A DNA stretch of 64,000 nucleotides from Tetrahymena thermophila SB210 (taxonomy: Eukaryota > Ciliophora > Oligohymenophorea > Hymenostomatida > Tetrahymenidae), in contig NW_002476559.1 of the NCBI RefSeq assembly GCF_000189635.1, positions 310,001 through 374,000 on the forward strand, written 5' to 3'. The notes under the pieces were generated by a model. It saw only the letters and a list, made by a program, of their open reading frames with translations. It searched no databases and had not been told where the DNA came from. A program made the position numbers and the translations under genes. Position 1 is the stretch's first letter, and each line of letters starts with the position of its first letter. Positions 50,567 to 63,733 of the stretch are shown piece by piece.

Positions 50567-52759
50567 TCAAAATTTTTGTTAGTTTTTAATAATAGAATAA
50601 AGTATTCTTAGATCTATTTCACTTATTTTTTTTTCATTCTAGCATTTTAATAGAAACTTTTATATGTAATGAGACTGAAGTTCTTCTGACTAAAATATGG
50701 CATTGTGCTTTTCAAAATGATTCAATTTGTCTTTGATTTCTTTTTATTTTATATAATATATCAACAGATATTCTAAGAAAAAATAAATATTACTTTTGAA
50801 GTTAGGCTTTAAATCAACTTAACTAAAATCAAAATCTAAATAGTTATCTGTAAGACTTACTAACTATATTGCAGCTAATTAATCTTATCGTAAAAGCAAT
50901 GAAATCGCTTTTTTCAAAAAAATAATGTCTTTGTAAAACACAAAAATATCTAAATTTGAATTGGCTTGTTAACATATCTTTTTAATTTATTAGGGGTCAA
51001 TACCTTTTCTCTAAAAGAATTTATTTTATTTAAAGAGCCTTTTTTAAAATATTAATTATGTGATAAATAAATATAAAATGTAATTAACTTACTGAAATTT
51101 AAATATTAACTTTTGAGTTTCTTGTTTAATTGCAAGGCTATTCTAGGCTTTCAGCTTCTAATCAATAATACTTTTGAATGTTTTATCATTGCTTTTGATT
51201 TTATAAAGTTCTATTATTTCTGTGTTTGCTTTGCAATCATTCCTAATAATTTTTTTTTTAAATGACATATTTTCAATTTGATTTTCATTCTTTTAGAGCA
51301 AAAAATTTTTAAATTTTGATGGTGATTTAGGTGTTTCAATAAAAGTGGAACTGTTAGCATTAAATTTTATCTAATTTAAAAGTCTATCAATCTATTTAGG
51401 TTTTTATTTATCTTCTTTTAGTTTTGAACCACTTCTTAAATCAATATCATTATTATTTGATTCCTATTCATCTGTAATCTAAGTATTATTTTTTGTGAAT
51501 AAATATTTTGAGTTATCCAGATAATTATTAAATTAGCTCTTTTCAACAAAATCTCTAGATTTAGTTTTTAAAGCCGGTATTTTTATATTTTTTGTGCTTT
51601 AATCTTATTAAATTTCATCAGTAAATTCCTACTTAGAAGCTTATGATTCAAGAGAAATTTCATAGTTTTTTTCTAAAAGATTATTTTAAATAGCTATCTG
51701 TTAATATTTATCCTAATATAAATTTCTCAAAAAAAGCATAAAAAAATCTTCTTAAATTAGTTTTTATGAGAAATTTCTTCCTAAAAATCTAAAAACAACA
51801 ATTATAGATGCAACACTGTTAACAAGTGCTAAAATTTCTGTAATAGTAGGATATTAAATTTAAAATTACTGCATAATTTCATCCATAACTAATGAAATTT
51901 AGATGTAAGGTCCAAGTCCTGAATTCAATGAAATCTATCTATCAAAGGTTTAGCTATTATAATCATATTGAATAGGAGAAGAATAAACCTCTTAAGTCTA
52001 AAATAATAACCCATTATCAACCCTAGTCTCTTACTTTTATGTTTTTATTGTGCTCAAAGTGAATTAATTCGACAGCCCGTAAAGGTAAATATTTCTGTAA
52101 TTTGTTTAAATTTACTTAGAAGTCGTGTTAAATTACTGAGTTTTTAGCTTTAAATAAAAAGATGTCTATATTCCATTTATTATGCTATCTATTTCGCTTT
52201 AAGGAGCACAATTATCTGGGACAGTTGTTTTTATGCTGTCTAAGTCATTGCAGCCATATAAATTAATGAATAATTCAGACTGAACATTATTTTATTAATC
52301 AAGAATTATTGAGTAATTACTTATTTTAGAGAAATCGATACAATTGTAGCCTCTTAGTGAAGGATCCTCGCATTAAGTAAGATTAAGATTGAATTATTCA
52401 TAAACTTTATTTGTGCTATCTTGATAGTAAAATTAGACAATATATACTATGTAAGTCTTATTCTAAAATGCTTGATATTCTTCAATTGTCATAGAAGAAT
52501 TATAAGCTAAACTAAAGCCTAAGAGGTTTTAAGTGAGAGGTATATCTATTCTGTTATTCATAATGAAGCTTTGAGCTCTAAATTTTGGATCAATTAAATT
52601 ATATGAGTATAGATACATCAAGTAAATGAAATAAGAAAGAACAGCAACAATAATAAATACAGTAAATATAATTCCTTACAATGTACCCTTTTTGTAATGT
52701 TGAGCTCCTAGCTTAAATTAAAATTCTGATGAAAATAAATCAAAATCTAAAATACCCAT
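50567..52759 (-). CDS. Two-pass ciliate membrane protein, downstream paralogue
   Basis: ATG at 52759, exons 52759-51093 and 51038-50567, stop TGA 50569-50567; 712 residues if read through, 705 if the 21-nt interval 50793-50773 is an intron. Layout is as in its neighbour: a short cytoplasmic N-terminus, a helix at about 27-48, an extracellular domain, a second helix with ILALVNSVASMVVVF-like sequence, and a Q/N/K-rich tail with FYKDIIFLKKAISLLL and HFEKHNAIFQSEELQSHYI near the end. The two genes are about 80-90% alike. Function unknown. Confidence 0.85.
50773..50793 (-). other. Candidate 21-nt intron, in frame
   Basis: GTAATATT...TTCTTAG on the minus strand, seven sense codons if translated. 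Aligned with the 22-nt interval of the sister gene. Confidence 0.4.
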
Positions 52760-54573
52760 TTAGTTCTACTTTTATTATTTATTGAAATATACTTCTGAAA
52801 AATCAACTCTTCTTATTTATATTAAATTATCTCAAATAATTATTTATTATTTTGAGTTTATTGTTATTTAGAAGCTAAATAATAAACATTATGAACTGAA
52901 GTTGAATGAATAGCTAAATTTTAAATGAAAAAAAAGGCAAATAGTTGCTAACTCTAATTAAAATAAAAATTCTTTTTAAAAATATAAATAAAATTGAATC
53001 AAAATTTTCTTTAAAAGTCTTCATTTACAAATAATTAATTATTAATAAATTTTGAAGATTTCATTTAAAATAATAAAATAATTTTAAGACTAAAATAAAC
53101 TGCAAAAAAAAATTTTAATAAATATTTAACAAATTATATCTTAATTTGTAAGAATATAACTAGAAACAAGCAAATTTTTAATAAAAGCTTCTATACATTT
53201 GAATATTAATTTTCATTTTATATATAAATGTAGGTTTATTGGTTATAAAGGATATTTATTATTATTACTTATCATTTCACTATTTAGTAAATTATTATTG
53301 CAAAAGCTATAAGTAAATATCAAATTAAAATAATTTTACTATTTTAGTAGATAATTCATTTAAATATTTAAAAAAATAAAAATTATTTATATATTTATTT
53401 GTAAAATTTACTTTGGTAACCTTGTAAAAAGAAAGATGATATCCAATAGATAATTTTAAACTAAAAAATATTTTTATAAAAGTATTTCTGTGATAATTAA
53501 AACAATATATTTTTTAGAAAAATAATTAAATAACTAAACTTTTTAAGATAAAGATATTATTTATAAGAATTGATCAGAGTTTATGAAGAATAAATGAATA
53601 TTTTATCAAAATTTAATTAGTTTAGAGTTTTAAAAATAAGGTAAAAAATAAATTGCTTTGTTTACCTGAAACTCTAAATAAAATTTAGAAATTATTATTA
53701 AAATACATAACACATTTTAATGTATTCTGCATTTTTAAGACTCCTGATCTGGTTTTATGAAATAGAGTAATTTTTTTGCTAATTAGTATTTTTTTTCTAA
53801 TCAGAATGAATGAATATTTTTTTGATCAGAATTGGAAATAGATAAATTTGAATTTTAACTTAGTTAGTTAGTTAGTTATAGTTATTCTATATCCCAGATT
53901 ATTCATTTTCAAATGTATACCATAAAATTTAAAAATTATCTCAACATTTTAAAAATATATCTGTAATCAATCAATCATTTTTAATAAAATATTTTATTTT
54001 AGATAGCACTTTTAGTTTTTTGCTTTATTTTTTTAAACTTAAGTAGAATTTATTTAGAGAGTACCTAGGATACTATTTATATAATTATAAGCAAATAAAT
54101 TTTTAATACCATACATAAATAATAATTGAATGTAAATATTTTCATCTTATTTTCACTAAGTATTAGAATTAATTTATAAAAGGATATGAAATATCTATTA
54201 TGTTGTGTAAGGATTTTATTTATTATTGAATTCCGACTATTACTTAAGTATTCAATTTACACCTATCTATAACTTAAATTTGATTAAATTCTTTGTATGA
54301 GGTATTTTTTTAAATATAAGCATTTCAAGATATATTTATTTATTATTTAATAATTTTTTCAATTTACAACATAAATTTGTAAATCAGTCATAAATATTAC
54401 TTTTCTTTGTGAATAGAGCGCTCACCTTTGAATCAGAAATTATCTAAATTCAGTCCAATTATATATTTAATAATTATATATTTCTCAAAACGATTACCTT
54501 TTAATTAATAACAAGAGTACTTACAAGTATTCTAAGCATAGTCAACCCAAAATAAATAGTGTTTTATAAGCAC
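52760..54573. other. Intergenic before the PX gene
   Basis: AT-rich with no trusted frame. Contains a TTAG tetranucleotide repeat near 53862 and a tRNA-like stretch near 54400-54460, listed separately. Confidence 0.55.
54400..54460 (+). other. tRNA-like remnant (weak)
   Basis: GTGAATAGAGCGCTCACC then TTTGAATC and, 18 bases later, AATTCAGTCC resemble the 3' half of a D-arm, an anticodon region and a degenerate B box in order. The anticodon and T stems do not pair properly and no acceptor stem closes, so an active tRNA is unlikely. Confidence 0.2.
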
Positions 54574-56440
54574 ATGCTTTTAGCTTGTCCTTACATAGTT
54601 ACTATTCCTAGTTATAATATAGTCACTAAAGAATCTTAGGGCTCTACCTTCGTTTAATACTGCATATTAATTGAGCATAAGATCTCTAAAAATGTAAAAT
54701 CCCTTAGGTTTAGGTATAAAGAATTGAGAAATTTGCATGAATTAATAGCAAGAGAATTAGAAAAATTTAGGGTTTCAATTGCGCTTCCAGAATTCCCAAG
54801 CAGAAAGGTAAATTAAAAAATGCACATTTTACAATATAAATCCTGCTTTTAGCAATATTTTCTATTTTATGGTTTTCAAAAGCTCAAATAGCATTTTAAG
54901 TTGTTCAATATTATCATTCTTAATAAATAGATGTTAGGCAAGACAAATACAAATGAAAGTAGCATTATCCAAAGAAAAAATGATTTAGAGATTTACTTAA
55001 ATGAGCTGATTCATTTTACTTAGGTACAAGCATTATAAACAGTCAGTCAGCTACTTCCTTCATCCGTAGATGTACTTGCTAAATAAGACAAACAAAACTC
55101 AGCTAAAAACTCTATAGCATAAGTAATTAGAAAAATATTAACAAATAGATAGTTAAATAAGAATATAAATAGATTTAAAAGTAATATTTAGCTAGATTAA
55201 TGGATGAAGATAGTCAGATATTACTTTTAAAAAAATACTAAATTAAATATAACAGCATTAAAATTTATAGAATTAATATATTTATTTATTGAACCTATTA
55301 TTTTATATAAAAGAAAGATGACCTTTATTTTATGGATGAGTCTGAATGCATTGAAAGCCACTACAATAGAGATAGTATCACTAAAATGAATAACAACTAG
55401 ATACAAGTAAAAATAAAATCATTTGAAAGAAAAGATGACACTATTCTATACAATGTTCACTTTTATCATATGACATCTCACTTAAAGGTAGATATTTTTT
55501 TTTAAATTATAAATTAGAATTAACCTACCTATTTACTTCCTTTTTATTTGAAAAACTAAATCAAACTACAAACAAGTTTAACTTAGATTTTTATGGTATT
55601 AATAGATTTATTTTTTTCGCAAAAATTTGTTTAGAAAGATATTAAAAAAAACACTTATTACGAAGTTTTTGTAATTAAAGATCTTTTAGAAATATTAAAA
55701 AATAATTAATTAATAGTTAATTAATTTGCTTAGCTTTACTTTACTTTAATTTTTAGTATTGCCAATTAATTTTATTTTGGTCGAACTGTAACCTATTATC
55801 AAAATTAATAGACGGAAATAGCTTAACTTTTTTTTTATTGATTTCTAATTTTATAAAATTTCTTTTTAATTATTAGTGGAAATCTTAATATAGATATAGT
55901 GAATTAAAAAATTTGCATCTTGGAATCAAGTCCTGCCATAATAATAAATTTATAACTCTACCTGAATTTCCTGGAAGAAGCATATTCCATAGTACTAATG
56001 ATAACTTAGAAGAAGTGTACAAAAGACAAATGAAGCTGGAAAAATACTTGAATGATCTCTTGGAAATCGAAAACATTTATCCTAACAACCAAGCACTAAA
56101 AAATTTTATTGATTCTTCCAAGAGATAGGCGTTTGCAGAACAAATAACTCAATAATATTTAAAAGAAAATAACATTTAATACAACTAAAGCATTAATTTA
56201 TAAAACAATAACATATAAAATGGGGAAATAAATATCAAAAAAAAGTCCTCTAAATTTAAATTCTCCTAACATGTAGATTTCGACTCTCTTTTATTTTATA
56301 ACCAAACCGAACATGCACTTGCAAAACAATAAAAAAAAATATTGAAACGCAAAATTAAGAAAACCTTAAACTCTCTTTCAATTTAGTTAGTTTATGAAGA
56401 AAGAGAAATTGACGAATAAAACAGCGATGATGAAAATTGA
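54574..56440 (+). CDS. Double PX-domain protein
   Basis: Exons 54574-54807, 54931-55180, 55318-55487 and 55877-56440 give 405 residues. The first PX domain spans about residues 5-115 (YIVTIPSYNIV, a beta strand with YCILIEHK, SLRFRYKELRNLHELI, then LPEFPSRK). The second spans about 185-295 (QVKIKSFERKD, QYRYSELKNLHLGI, LPEFPGRS, and a helical end). Both keep the basic/aromatic RY strand-helix junction and the Pro-rich FP motif of PX folds, which bind phosphoinositides, usually PI3P on endosomes. The C-terminus is Q/N- and K-rich and ends in acidic residues. The donor of intron 2 is not certain (55181 or 55222). Likely peripheral endomembrane protein in sorting or trafficking. Confidence 0.8.
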
Positions 56441-57442
56441 AAAGCCATCCATTGTTTTTATTTAATATATTATTCATTCACCAATCTATCTTATCCAAAA
56501 GAGACTTAATTAACTAACTAAAATGAAATTATTTTAAAGTATCCTGAATTTATTCAATTAAAAAACAAAAAGATAAAAAATATATAAATAAATTAATCAA
56601 ACAATCAATCAATCAATAAATAAATAACAAAATAATCAATAAATCAATTTTAGTATTTTAAATTTTAGAATTTTAATGATGCAATTTTATTAATAAATGA
56701 AAATAAACATTATTTAATTAAATATAAATAATGAAAATAAATGGCAACTTATACATATTATATAATATATTAAGTATTTAGTTATATATGAACTTTTATA
56801 TCTTAATAGAAACCCTAAATCTTAATTAAGAAATAAATAAAAATAATCTAACAAAATCTTTTTTTAAATAAAAATAAAGTTTTGGTATTTTTTACTATTC
56901 TTATGAAATTTAAATTATCTTGATAGAAGAAGAATATTTTATATAAATTTGTATTTAATATTTTAACAATTAAAATTAAATAATTATTATGAAACCTTTT
57001 TGATTACTTAAAAACAATTTTTTTTTTCTGCTTTATTTTATGTTAATAGGAAAAAGTGAGATCTATTTCAATTTTAACATATTTAATTTAAATACCTTGA
57101 AAAGTTAAATTGAAGATAGGATATAAAATTTAAAATTTTTATTTTCCAAACACTGATGAATAAATAATATGTATTCCTATTTTTAAAAATTTTTGAACTA
57201 TCAAACTTATAAGATACAGTAAGTAAATAAATAAATATTATAATTGTTGAAATATATATATGATTTTGCTTTAAAATCAAATAATAATTGCTTTAGTTGT
57301 TTATTTATATTTAGTTGTTAATTTAATATCATATAATCCATTAATTTGAATTTTTAATTCGAACTTTTATAATTAATTAATTGTGCTTTTTTATTTAAGT
57401 TAGAAACTGCAATACAAATATATATAAAATTAATTAGTTGAA
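56441..57442. other. Intergenic between the PX and coiled-coil genes
   Basis: AT-rich with AATC tetranucleotide repeats near 56598. No supported frame. Confidence 0.6.
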
Positions 57443-60051
57443 ATGGATTACTTCATAGATAAGTATGAATAGCTTGAATAAACAAATAGATTATTAGAGA
57501 ATATTGAAGCAAAGTTAAACTCTATGAATGTGCCATAGCTTGATAATGGATAAATTTTTCAGAACACAAATTAGCATTTATAGAAGGAATATCATCCAAT
57601 TATTGATAATTATCTGCTCTCAACAAATGCAATTTAGGAAAATACTTAAGATAAAAGTAGGTTAAAAGAATTTCCAACAATATAAATGAGCACATAAGTT
57701 CTCTAAGATGATTTACTAATTAGTGGGTATGATCAATTTAAGAGCGGATAAAATCAGTACAATTCTGCTTTAAGTTTTGCTTAAACAAACAGTAAAGTAG
57801 GAAATTCTAATGGCGGAATTACTTAATGGTAAATTCAAGAGGGCAATAATGTATCTAAGACTGTAGTAAATACATATTAAAGTACTGAAAAAATCAATAA
57901 TCTTCTTTTAGGAGAAAGTGAGAGTTAGGTCATAGACAGTGACCCAAAAAGAATGAATTTTAATTCAAACTAAAAAAAGCAATAATAATTATAACAATAG
58001 TAGCAGCAAGAATCTTCTTAGTCTTCCTCTAGGACAGGAGATATCTCAATTAAAACATAGAATTCTAACACTTTAAGTATGAATTAGAGGCAAAATAGTT
58101 AATATTAAATAGATATTTTTATAATATTTAGGAACAAACAGATCAAAATCTCTAAATAAATCACAAGCAAATGATTCTTAATTCGAGGAATAAGCTCAAA
58201 TAAGTAGCAGCAGCAAGATTGATAAAAATAATATATAAAATATTTCAAGTAAAAGCAGCTCAAGAAATAAGCATGTTGAATAAAAAAATAAAATTAAAAA
58301 AATGTATATAGGAAGTGGGTAAAAAGAGTAATTGATAAAAATCGAAGAGAACAATTTAGACGAAGATGAATTAGATGAAGAGAACTCTAATTCCAGTCCA
58401 TTTATAAGATAAAAGAATGGCAATTAAATGGCTACAACATAAAATTATTCACCAATATCTTTAGAATATACAAAATCTCTGAATAATACTTAAAATATCT
58501 AGCAAAATAACAATATGCTTTTTTCTATGAATAGAGGAGATAACAATTTCTTGAAAAACAATTCACAATTAGAAGACGAATTAAATACTCTTAGGAATAG
58601 GTTATATTTAATTAATGATTCATATACAAAACTAGCATAATAGTAGTCTTTAAGTGATTATGAAGTATAAAATTCTTAAAGAAAAATATACAGTCTCGCT
58701 CAATAAATGAAAGATCTTGCTGAGTCTCTTCAAGGCATGAATTAACTTTAGCTCACATAGACTGCATGTAAATTTATTTATATCAAAATAATATCTTAAA
58801 AATTTCTTTTTATAGAATTAAACAGTGGGTATAGGTTCGAAAACGAAAATAACTAAGCTTCTTCTGGTAAAAAAGGAAATAAACTAAGTGCAGATAAATA
58901 TGAAGACATAATTATTGATGACAAAGTTTTTCTACTTGAAAAAGAAAACAGAAGGCTAAAAAAAGAAAATTAGATGCTGAAAGAAGAAATTGAAGACTAT
59001 AAAGAGAAGATAAATAGACTATTTCATGAGCATTAGAATACAAGATAATCCTTGGAAAAGCACATTGAATTAAAGTACGAAACCTAAATTCTAAATATTA
59101 AGGAAGCCTAAAAGTATTTATTTATAAAAATTTTAAAAGAATTTTCATTAAATATTTGAAATTTTAAATTAAAAAAGAATTATTATAAATGAGAAAGAAA
59201 GTAAAATACAAATTTTGCAAAAATAGTTGGAAGATTTAAAAAATGAAAAAGAATCTATGAAAAAAGAGTTGTTTAGCTTTAGATAATCAATAATGTCTTA
59301 AAGAATTAACACTAGCTCACTTAATAACCATCATAATTCTTTTGAAAACAAATAGTTTGAATAACCTTTTTTAGCCAATAATTATTTTAAAACTAAAAGT
59401 TACTAGGAAAACAAAGACTCTCAAAATTAAAATAATTAAAGCATGTTAGAAAACAGCGTACTTTCTTAAAATTATGCAGCTTCAAACAGCTACTTAGATT
59501 AAAAAAGATAGAATATTAATAATAATTTAAGCAATAAAGATACATTAAAATTTGATGATAAAAAATAAATAACACAAAAACCGATATCCATATAAGACTA
59601 TGTCAGAACAGATATTGACTCAAATCTTCTTAAAAATAATAAAAAATCTGTTGATAGCCACCAATAAAATTAAAAAAAGAGAATATAGTCAACTGAGTAT
59701 TTAAAAACAGAAAGAAATACCTCAAAAGAGAAATAAATTCACAATCAAAAACCTCCAAAGCTAAAAAAGAATGTCTTAACTGTCGAAACAAGCAATGGCA
59801 ATAATACTAAAAAAAGTAGAAGTAAAAGTCCTATCAATTATAACGAATAAATTTAGTACTTAATTAAATAAAATGAAAATCTCAACAAACTAAAAGCCTA
59901 GCTGAGAACGGAAAGCAGCTTATCTAATTCTAGAAAAGAAACTCACACATCATTACTATCTAATAATAACATATAAAACAAAAAGTAAAAAAAAATTTCA
60001 CCCAAAAGATCTAAATCTTCTGTGGGTCATAGAGCATCTATAAAAATGTGA
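57443..60051 (+). CDS. Q/N/S-rich coiled-coil protein
   Basis: Exons 57443-58097, 58132-58767, 58816-59113 and 59178-60051; 820 residues ending at TGA 60049-60051. The first and last thirds are low-complexity, rich in Q, N, S and K. Heptad-like coiled coils lie around residues 1-30, 350-440 and 460-580 (EKENRRLKKENQMLKEEIED is one run). The C-terminus is basic (KSRSKSP, KRSKSS). Intron 1 is only 34 nt, and without splicing it the frame hits TGA, so it is well supported. No catalytic domain; a structural role, for example at the cytoskeleton or basal bodies, would be typical but is a guess. Confidence 0.8.
58098..58131 (+). other. Very short (34 nt) intron
   Basis: GTTAATATTAAATAG...ATATTTAG. 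Its length is not a multiple of three and retention leads to TGA near 58170, while splicing keeps the frame open to the end of the gene. Confidence 0.7.
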
Positions 60052-60513
60052 ATACAATCTAATTTATTCTTAAAATTTTCTAATAAAGTAAAAATATCAA
60101 AAAAATATAAATAAGCTATCATCCTCGATTAAAAAATATTTGATTTATTTTCAAATTTTATTTTTTTAAAAATAATTCTAAAAAATTACAAAAAATAATA
60201 TCTTAATTGTAAAAAAATTGATAAGTTATGAATAAAAAATAATAATTTAATCATTAAAAGCTTGTTTTAAAAACGATATTTTTTGAAAAGGATAAACTAG
60301 CTAATAATTGAATAATCTTCAAACTTAAATTATTTTATTTTTAATCAAAATTAATTTTATTTATTTATTTTAAATGTAGAAAAATTAATTTTACATAAAA
60401 ATTATTTTTTTTAATTTAGGAGTAATTATTTTAAAAATTAATTTTAAGAATTAATATAAAACATATAAATAAATATTGGTATGTTTGTATTAAAGATCGT
60501 ATTTAATTATATT
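60052..60513. other. Short convergent intergenic region
   Basis: 3' ends of the coiled-coil gene (plus) and the SSF1-like gene (minus) face each other. AT-rich, no separate terminator signal visible. Confidence 0.6.
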
Positions 60514-62759
60514 TCAGTTCTTTTTATTTTTCTTTTTTAATTTAGGTTCTTTTACTTCTTCATCAGACTCTTCTTCTTCCTATTCTAAATCTTCTTCTTC
60601 TTCTTCATCATCGTCATATTCAACATCATCGTCTTCATCAATTTATTCATCTTCTTCATCATCTTCATCATCGTCTTCATCATCTTAATCATCATTGTCA
60701 TCGTCGTCTTCATCATCATAATCGTCTTCATCGTCATATTAATACTTATTTTTTTTATTTTGAATCTTTTGGAGCTCTTTCTCTAAATTTTAAAGCTCAT
60801 CTTCAGAATCTATTTCATCTTATTCAAAATTTTCCTTAGTCAATGTCTTTTTCTAAGCTTTATCTTTCTTTTGTGTATTCTATTTGGATTGGTTATTGTT
60901 TCCATTTTAATCCTCATCAGAAAATTCCATATTATATTTATCATGATCAAAGTCATCTCCTTCATCTTCATTATCGAACTCTTCTTATTCGCTTTACTCT
61001 CCATCAATTTCACTTTCATTTTCTTCTTGGTTTTCTTCTTCTTCTTCCTCTTCTTCTCCATCATCTTCTTTTAACCTTCTCTCTTCTGCTTTTTACTTTC
61101 TTTTTTCTTCCTTATCTTTTATCTATGAAAAGAAACACATTATAAACCAATTACTAAACCATAAAAAAATATTACTTTCTTCTTTTATTCTCTTTCCTTT
61201 GCTTTAAGTATCTTTTCCATTTCTTTTCTACGCTTTTCCTTTTCAAGCTCCTTACGTAAAATTTCTTTTCTTTGAATTTCAACTTCTTCAGCAGTCTTAA
61301 CAACTCTTCTGTTATAGACTACGTTACCTCTTAAGAGACCTTCTTCAATTTTATATAATCTCAATTTCAATCTAGGTCCTATTTCCTATTAATTATCATA
61401 TACACATTTAATTTCTTCTTAAAATTTTGTATGAAATTATTTACATGTAACTTAATGTTGTATTGCTTTTTGAAAGAGTCTTTGCCAGAAATATATGATT
61501 TTTGTTAAACATCAATTTTAGAATCAGGAAGCTCATCTGCATCACTTTCGCTTGCAAATCCACTTACAGATTTTTTATTTTGAATAAAGTCTGCAAAGCT
61601 ATTAAATTTGCTTAAGTTTGGAGTCTTTTTATCTTGCTTAATGATCTTTTTAATATTTTTATTAACTCCAGTTGGTACCAACTAGATGTGATAGTGACGC
61701 ATATTTACAACATCTTTTTCATTGTCATAACTGAATAAGATAACTCTTTGTAAGTTATTAGCTTTTGTCTATATAATATATATGAATAAACAATAAGTAT
61801 AAATTTATCTATCAATAATATAAATTTTAATTACGTTTTTTAATGAAAGGGGAGGGAACATTGATTAAATCATTTAAGCAACAATTTATTATTAAGGAAG
61901 AGTAGGAGGATTTCTAACGCTAGCAGTAGCTTGTTTGTTAAATCCATTTAATATGAGCATAGCAGGTTAAAATTATCTTGAAAATGCTTTATTTCTTTTG
62001 CTTGCAGTTTAAACATCTCTTTTTTAAAAATAAATAATTACAATTTACCATTGAACTAAATATCATAAATTATTATTTACCTTCTAGTGCAATAAGAGAT
62101 AATCTTAAAAGTAATTGTAGGTCCTTCAGGGTTCTTTATAAATCTAATGTAATTATCTTTTTTTTCATTTAAAGTAGAAATTTAGATTATTAATCTTTAT
62201 GAGCAAAATATAATTTAAAAATTTTAATATTACGATTTTCTGTTGAAGTTAAAATGGTCATATGAGTCATGCCATAAACCTTGCTTGCAGATAAATAATC
62301 TTTTATCTTAGTTTTATCAGTTTCCTACACAATAAAAAAATACATTAGATGATTATTATGAAGAATGCATTGATTGTGCTAAACTAAATTAGAAATTAAT
62401 CCAATTACTTTTAATTTCATAGCTGTATAGGGATACATAATTTCTCTATAATCCTAAACTATTTGCTTTAATGGCTTGTTCAACTTGCCTCTTCTGAAAA
62501 TTATGGCTATATTATAATAGTACATTATTGAAAAACTTGAAATTATATTAATTAATGCATTCATTACATTTAGGGACCTTTCCAATGATTTCATCCCCTT
62601 CAGGTCCTTCTTCCTTGTGTGTTCTTGTTTTTTTCTTTAATAAAAAAATGTAAGTTTTTAAATGCTACTATAATAATTAGCTTTTGGTAGTTATTCTAGC
62701 TAAAAATAAGAGAATATATAAGAAATCAATATTACTCTTCTTCCACCAACTTTAGGCAT
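60514..62759 (-). CDS. SSF1: SSF1/Peter Pan-like Brix protein, 60S ribosome biogenesis
   Basis: Nine exons: 62759-62736, 62634-62568, 62506-62409, 62324-62234, 62156-62081, 62018-61835, 61768-61445, 61385-61176 and 61122-60514; 560 residues. The Brix fold is clear: PKSIIFRRGKLNKPLKQIV, then YPYTAMKL, YLSASKVYGMTHMTIL, NPEGPTITFKI, LILNGF, MIQSMFPPLSL, RVILFSYD, and the closing IGPRLKLRLYKIEEGLL. This order matches Ssf1/PPAN, a nucleolar factor needed for pre-60S rRNA processing. The C-terminal 200 residues are a charged tail, first K/E helix then long runs of D/E with a short basic end (LKKKNKKN), common in nucleolar proteins. The first exon is only eight codons (MPKVGGRR). Every splice site was checked for frame. 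Confidence 0.9.
60554..60740 (-). repeat. GAA/GAT low-complexity coding tract
   Basis: Trinucleotide-rich region coding D and E in the SSF1-like tail. On the other strand it gives spurious Ser/Phe-rich frames. Confidence 0.85.
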
Positions 62760-63733
62760 TTTTAGTGATTTTTTTACTTGTCAATATTTTAATTTTGTCT
62801 TGATATTAATTGATAAATAATCAATAATTTTTAGAAGGCAGGTAATCTATTTATTTTTAATAAGAAAAGAAATTAAATGAAGATGTATCTAAAAAGCATA
62901 TATTAGAACTCATTATTTTTATATGAATAAATGAATAAGTAGAAATTAATTTTATTATATATACATTTAGATATTTCATAAAATTTTGCTCTTAATGCTA
63001 ATTCTAATAAAAATCTTTGAAAAATACATTAATTAATTTAGATGATTGATATACATCACCATTTTATTTCAATTCATATCAGTAATTTAAAGTACTGTAT
63101 CTCATTTTAACACTTTATAATAATTCTAAATTATTTCTAATTCTACTTATGGATAAACCTTAAATTAATTTTATCTTTACAAATTATGACTTATTAGTTG
63201 ATTTATTGGTTGTGTTAGCTTTTACAATCAGGCTTTAATTGAATTTAACATTTTTTATTGATTATTATAATTATAAAAATTCTTATCTTTCAAACATATT
63301 TTTGATCAAAATTCAATTAATATTTATAATTTGTAAAAAAGTTAATTAAATCAATTAGCCATTTTGTATAATAATTAATTAGGCTATAGCTAGCTAGAAA
63401 TTAACTGTATTATAAATATAAATAAAAATTGCTTTAAACCAAGAAGTTTTTATGCTTTATTAGGTCAAATCAAAGCAAAAATTTTTTTAAGTTTAATTGC
63501 TTTGTGTCAAAAAGTTGTTAAAAAATTCTTTTTATGAGAAAAATAAAATATTTATTTTAAATTACATATTAGCTAAAAAATCTTTATTTTAATTTTTATC
63601 TAATAAAATTTGGTTATGAGGAGATAAAACTCAAATAGAATAAACAAATACTATTTTAATCTAAAAAAGATAAAAATATATATATTATATGTATTTTAAA
63701 AATATTATTTATTTATTGGGCTTTTAAAATAAT
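62760..63733. other. Intergenic upstream of the SSF1-like gene
   Basis: AT-rich, includes the 5' flank of the SSF1-like gene and the 3' flank of the gene entering from the right edge. No coding frame seen. Confidence 0.6.

Larger units (their letters stand above)
50500..52930 (-). repeat. Tandem gene duplication, copy 2
   Basis: Direct repeat with 47200-49640, including the short conserved 5' flank (AAATATTATGAACTG-like stretch near 52888). Confidence 0.8.

Noticed and set aside
60840-61145. Ser/Phe/Leu-rich plus-strand ORFs and a Lys-rich minus-strand ORF
   Set aside because: All are alternative frames of the acidic tail of the SSF1-like gene.
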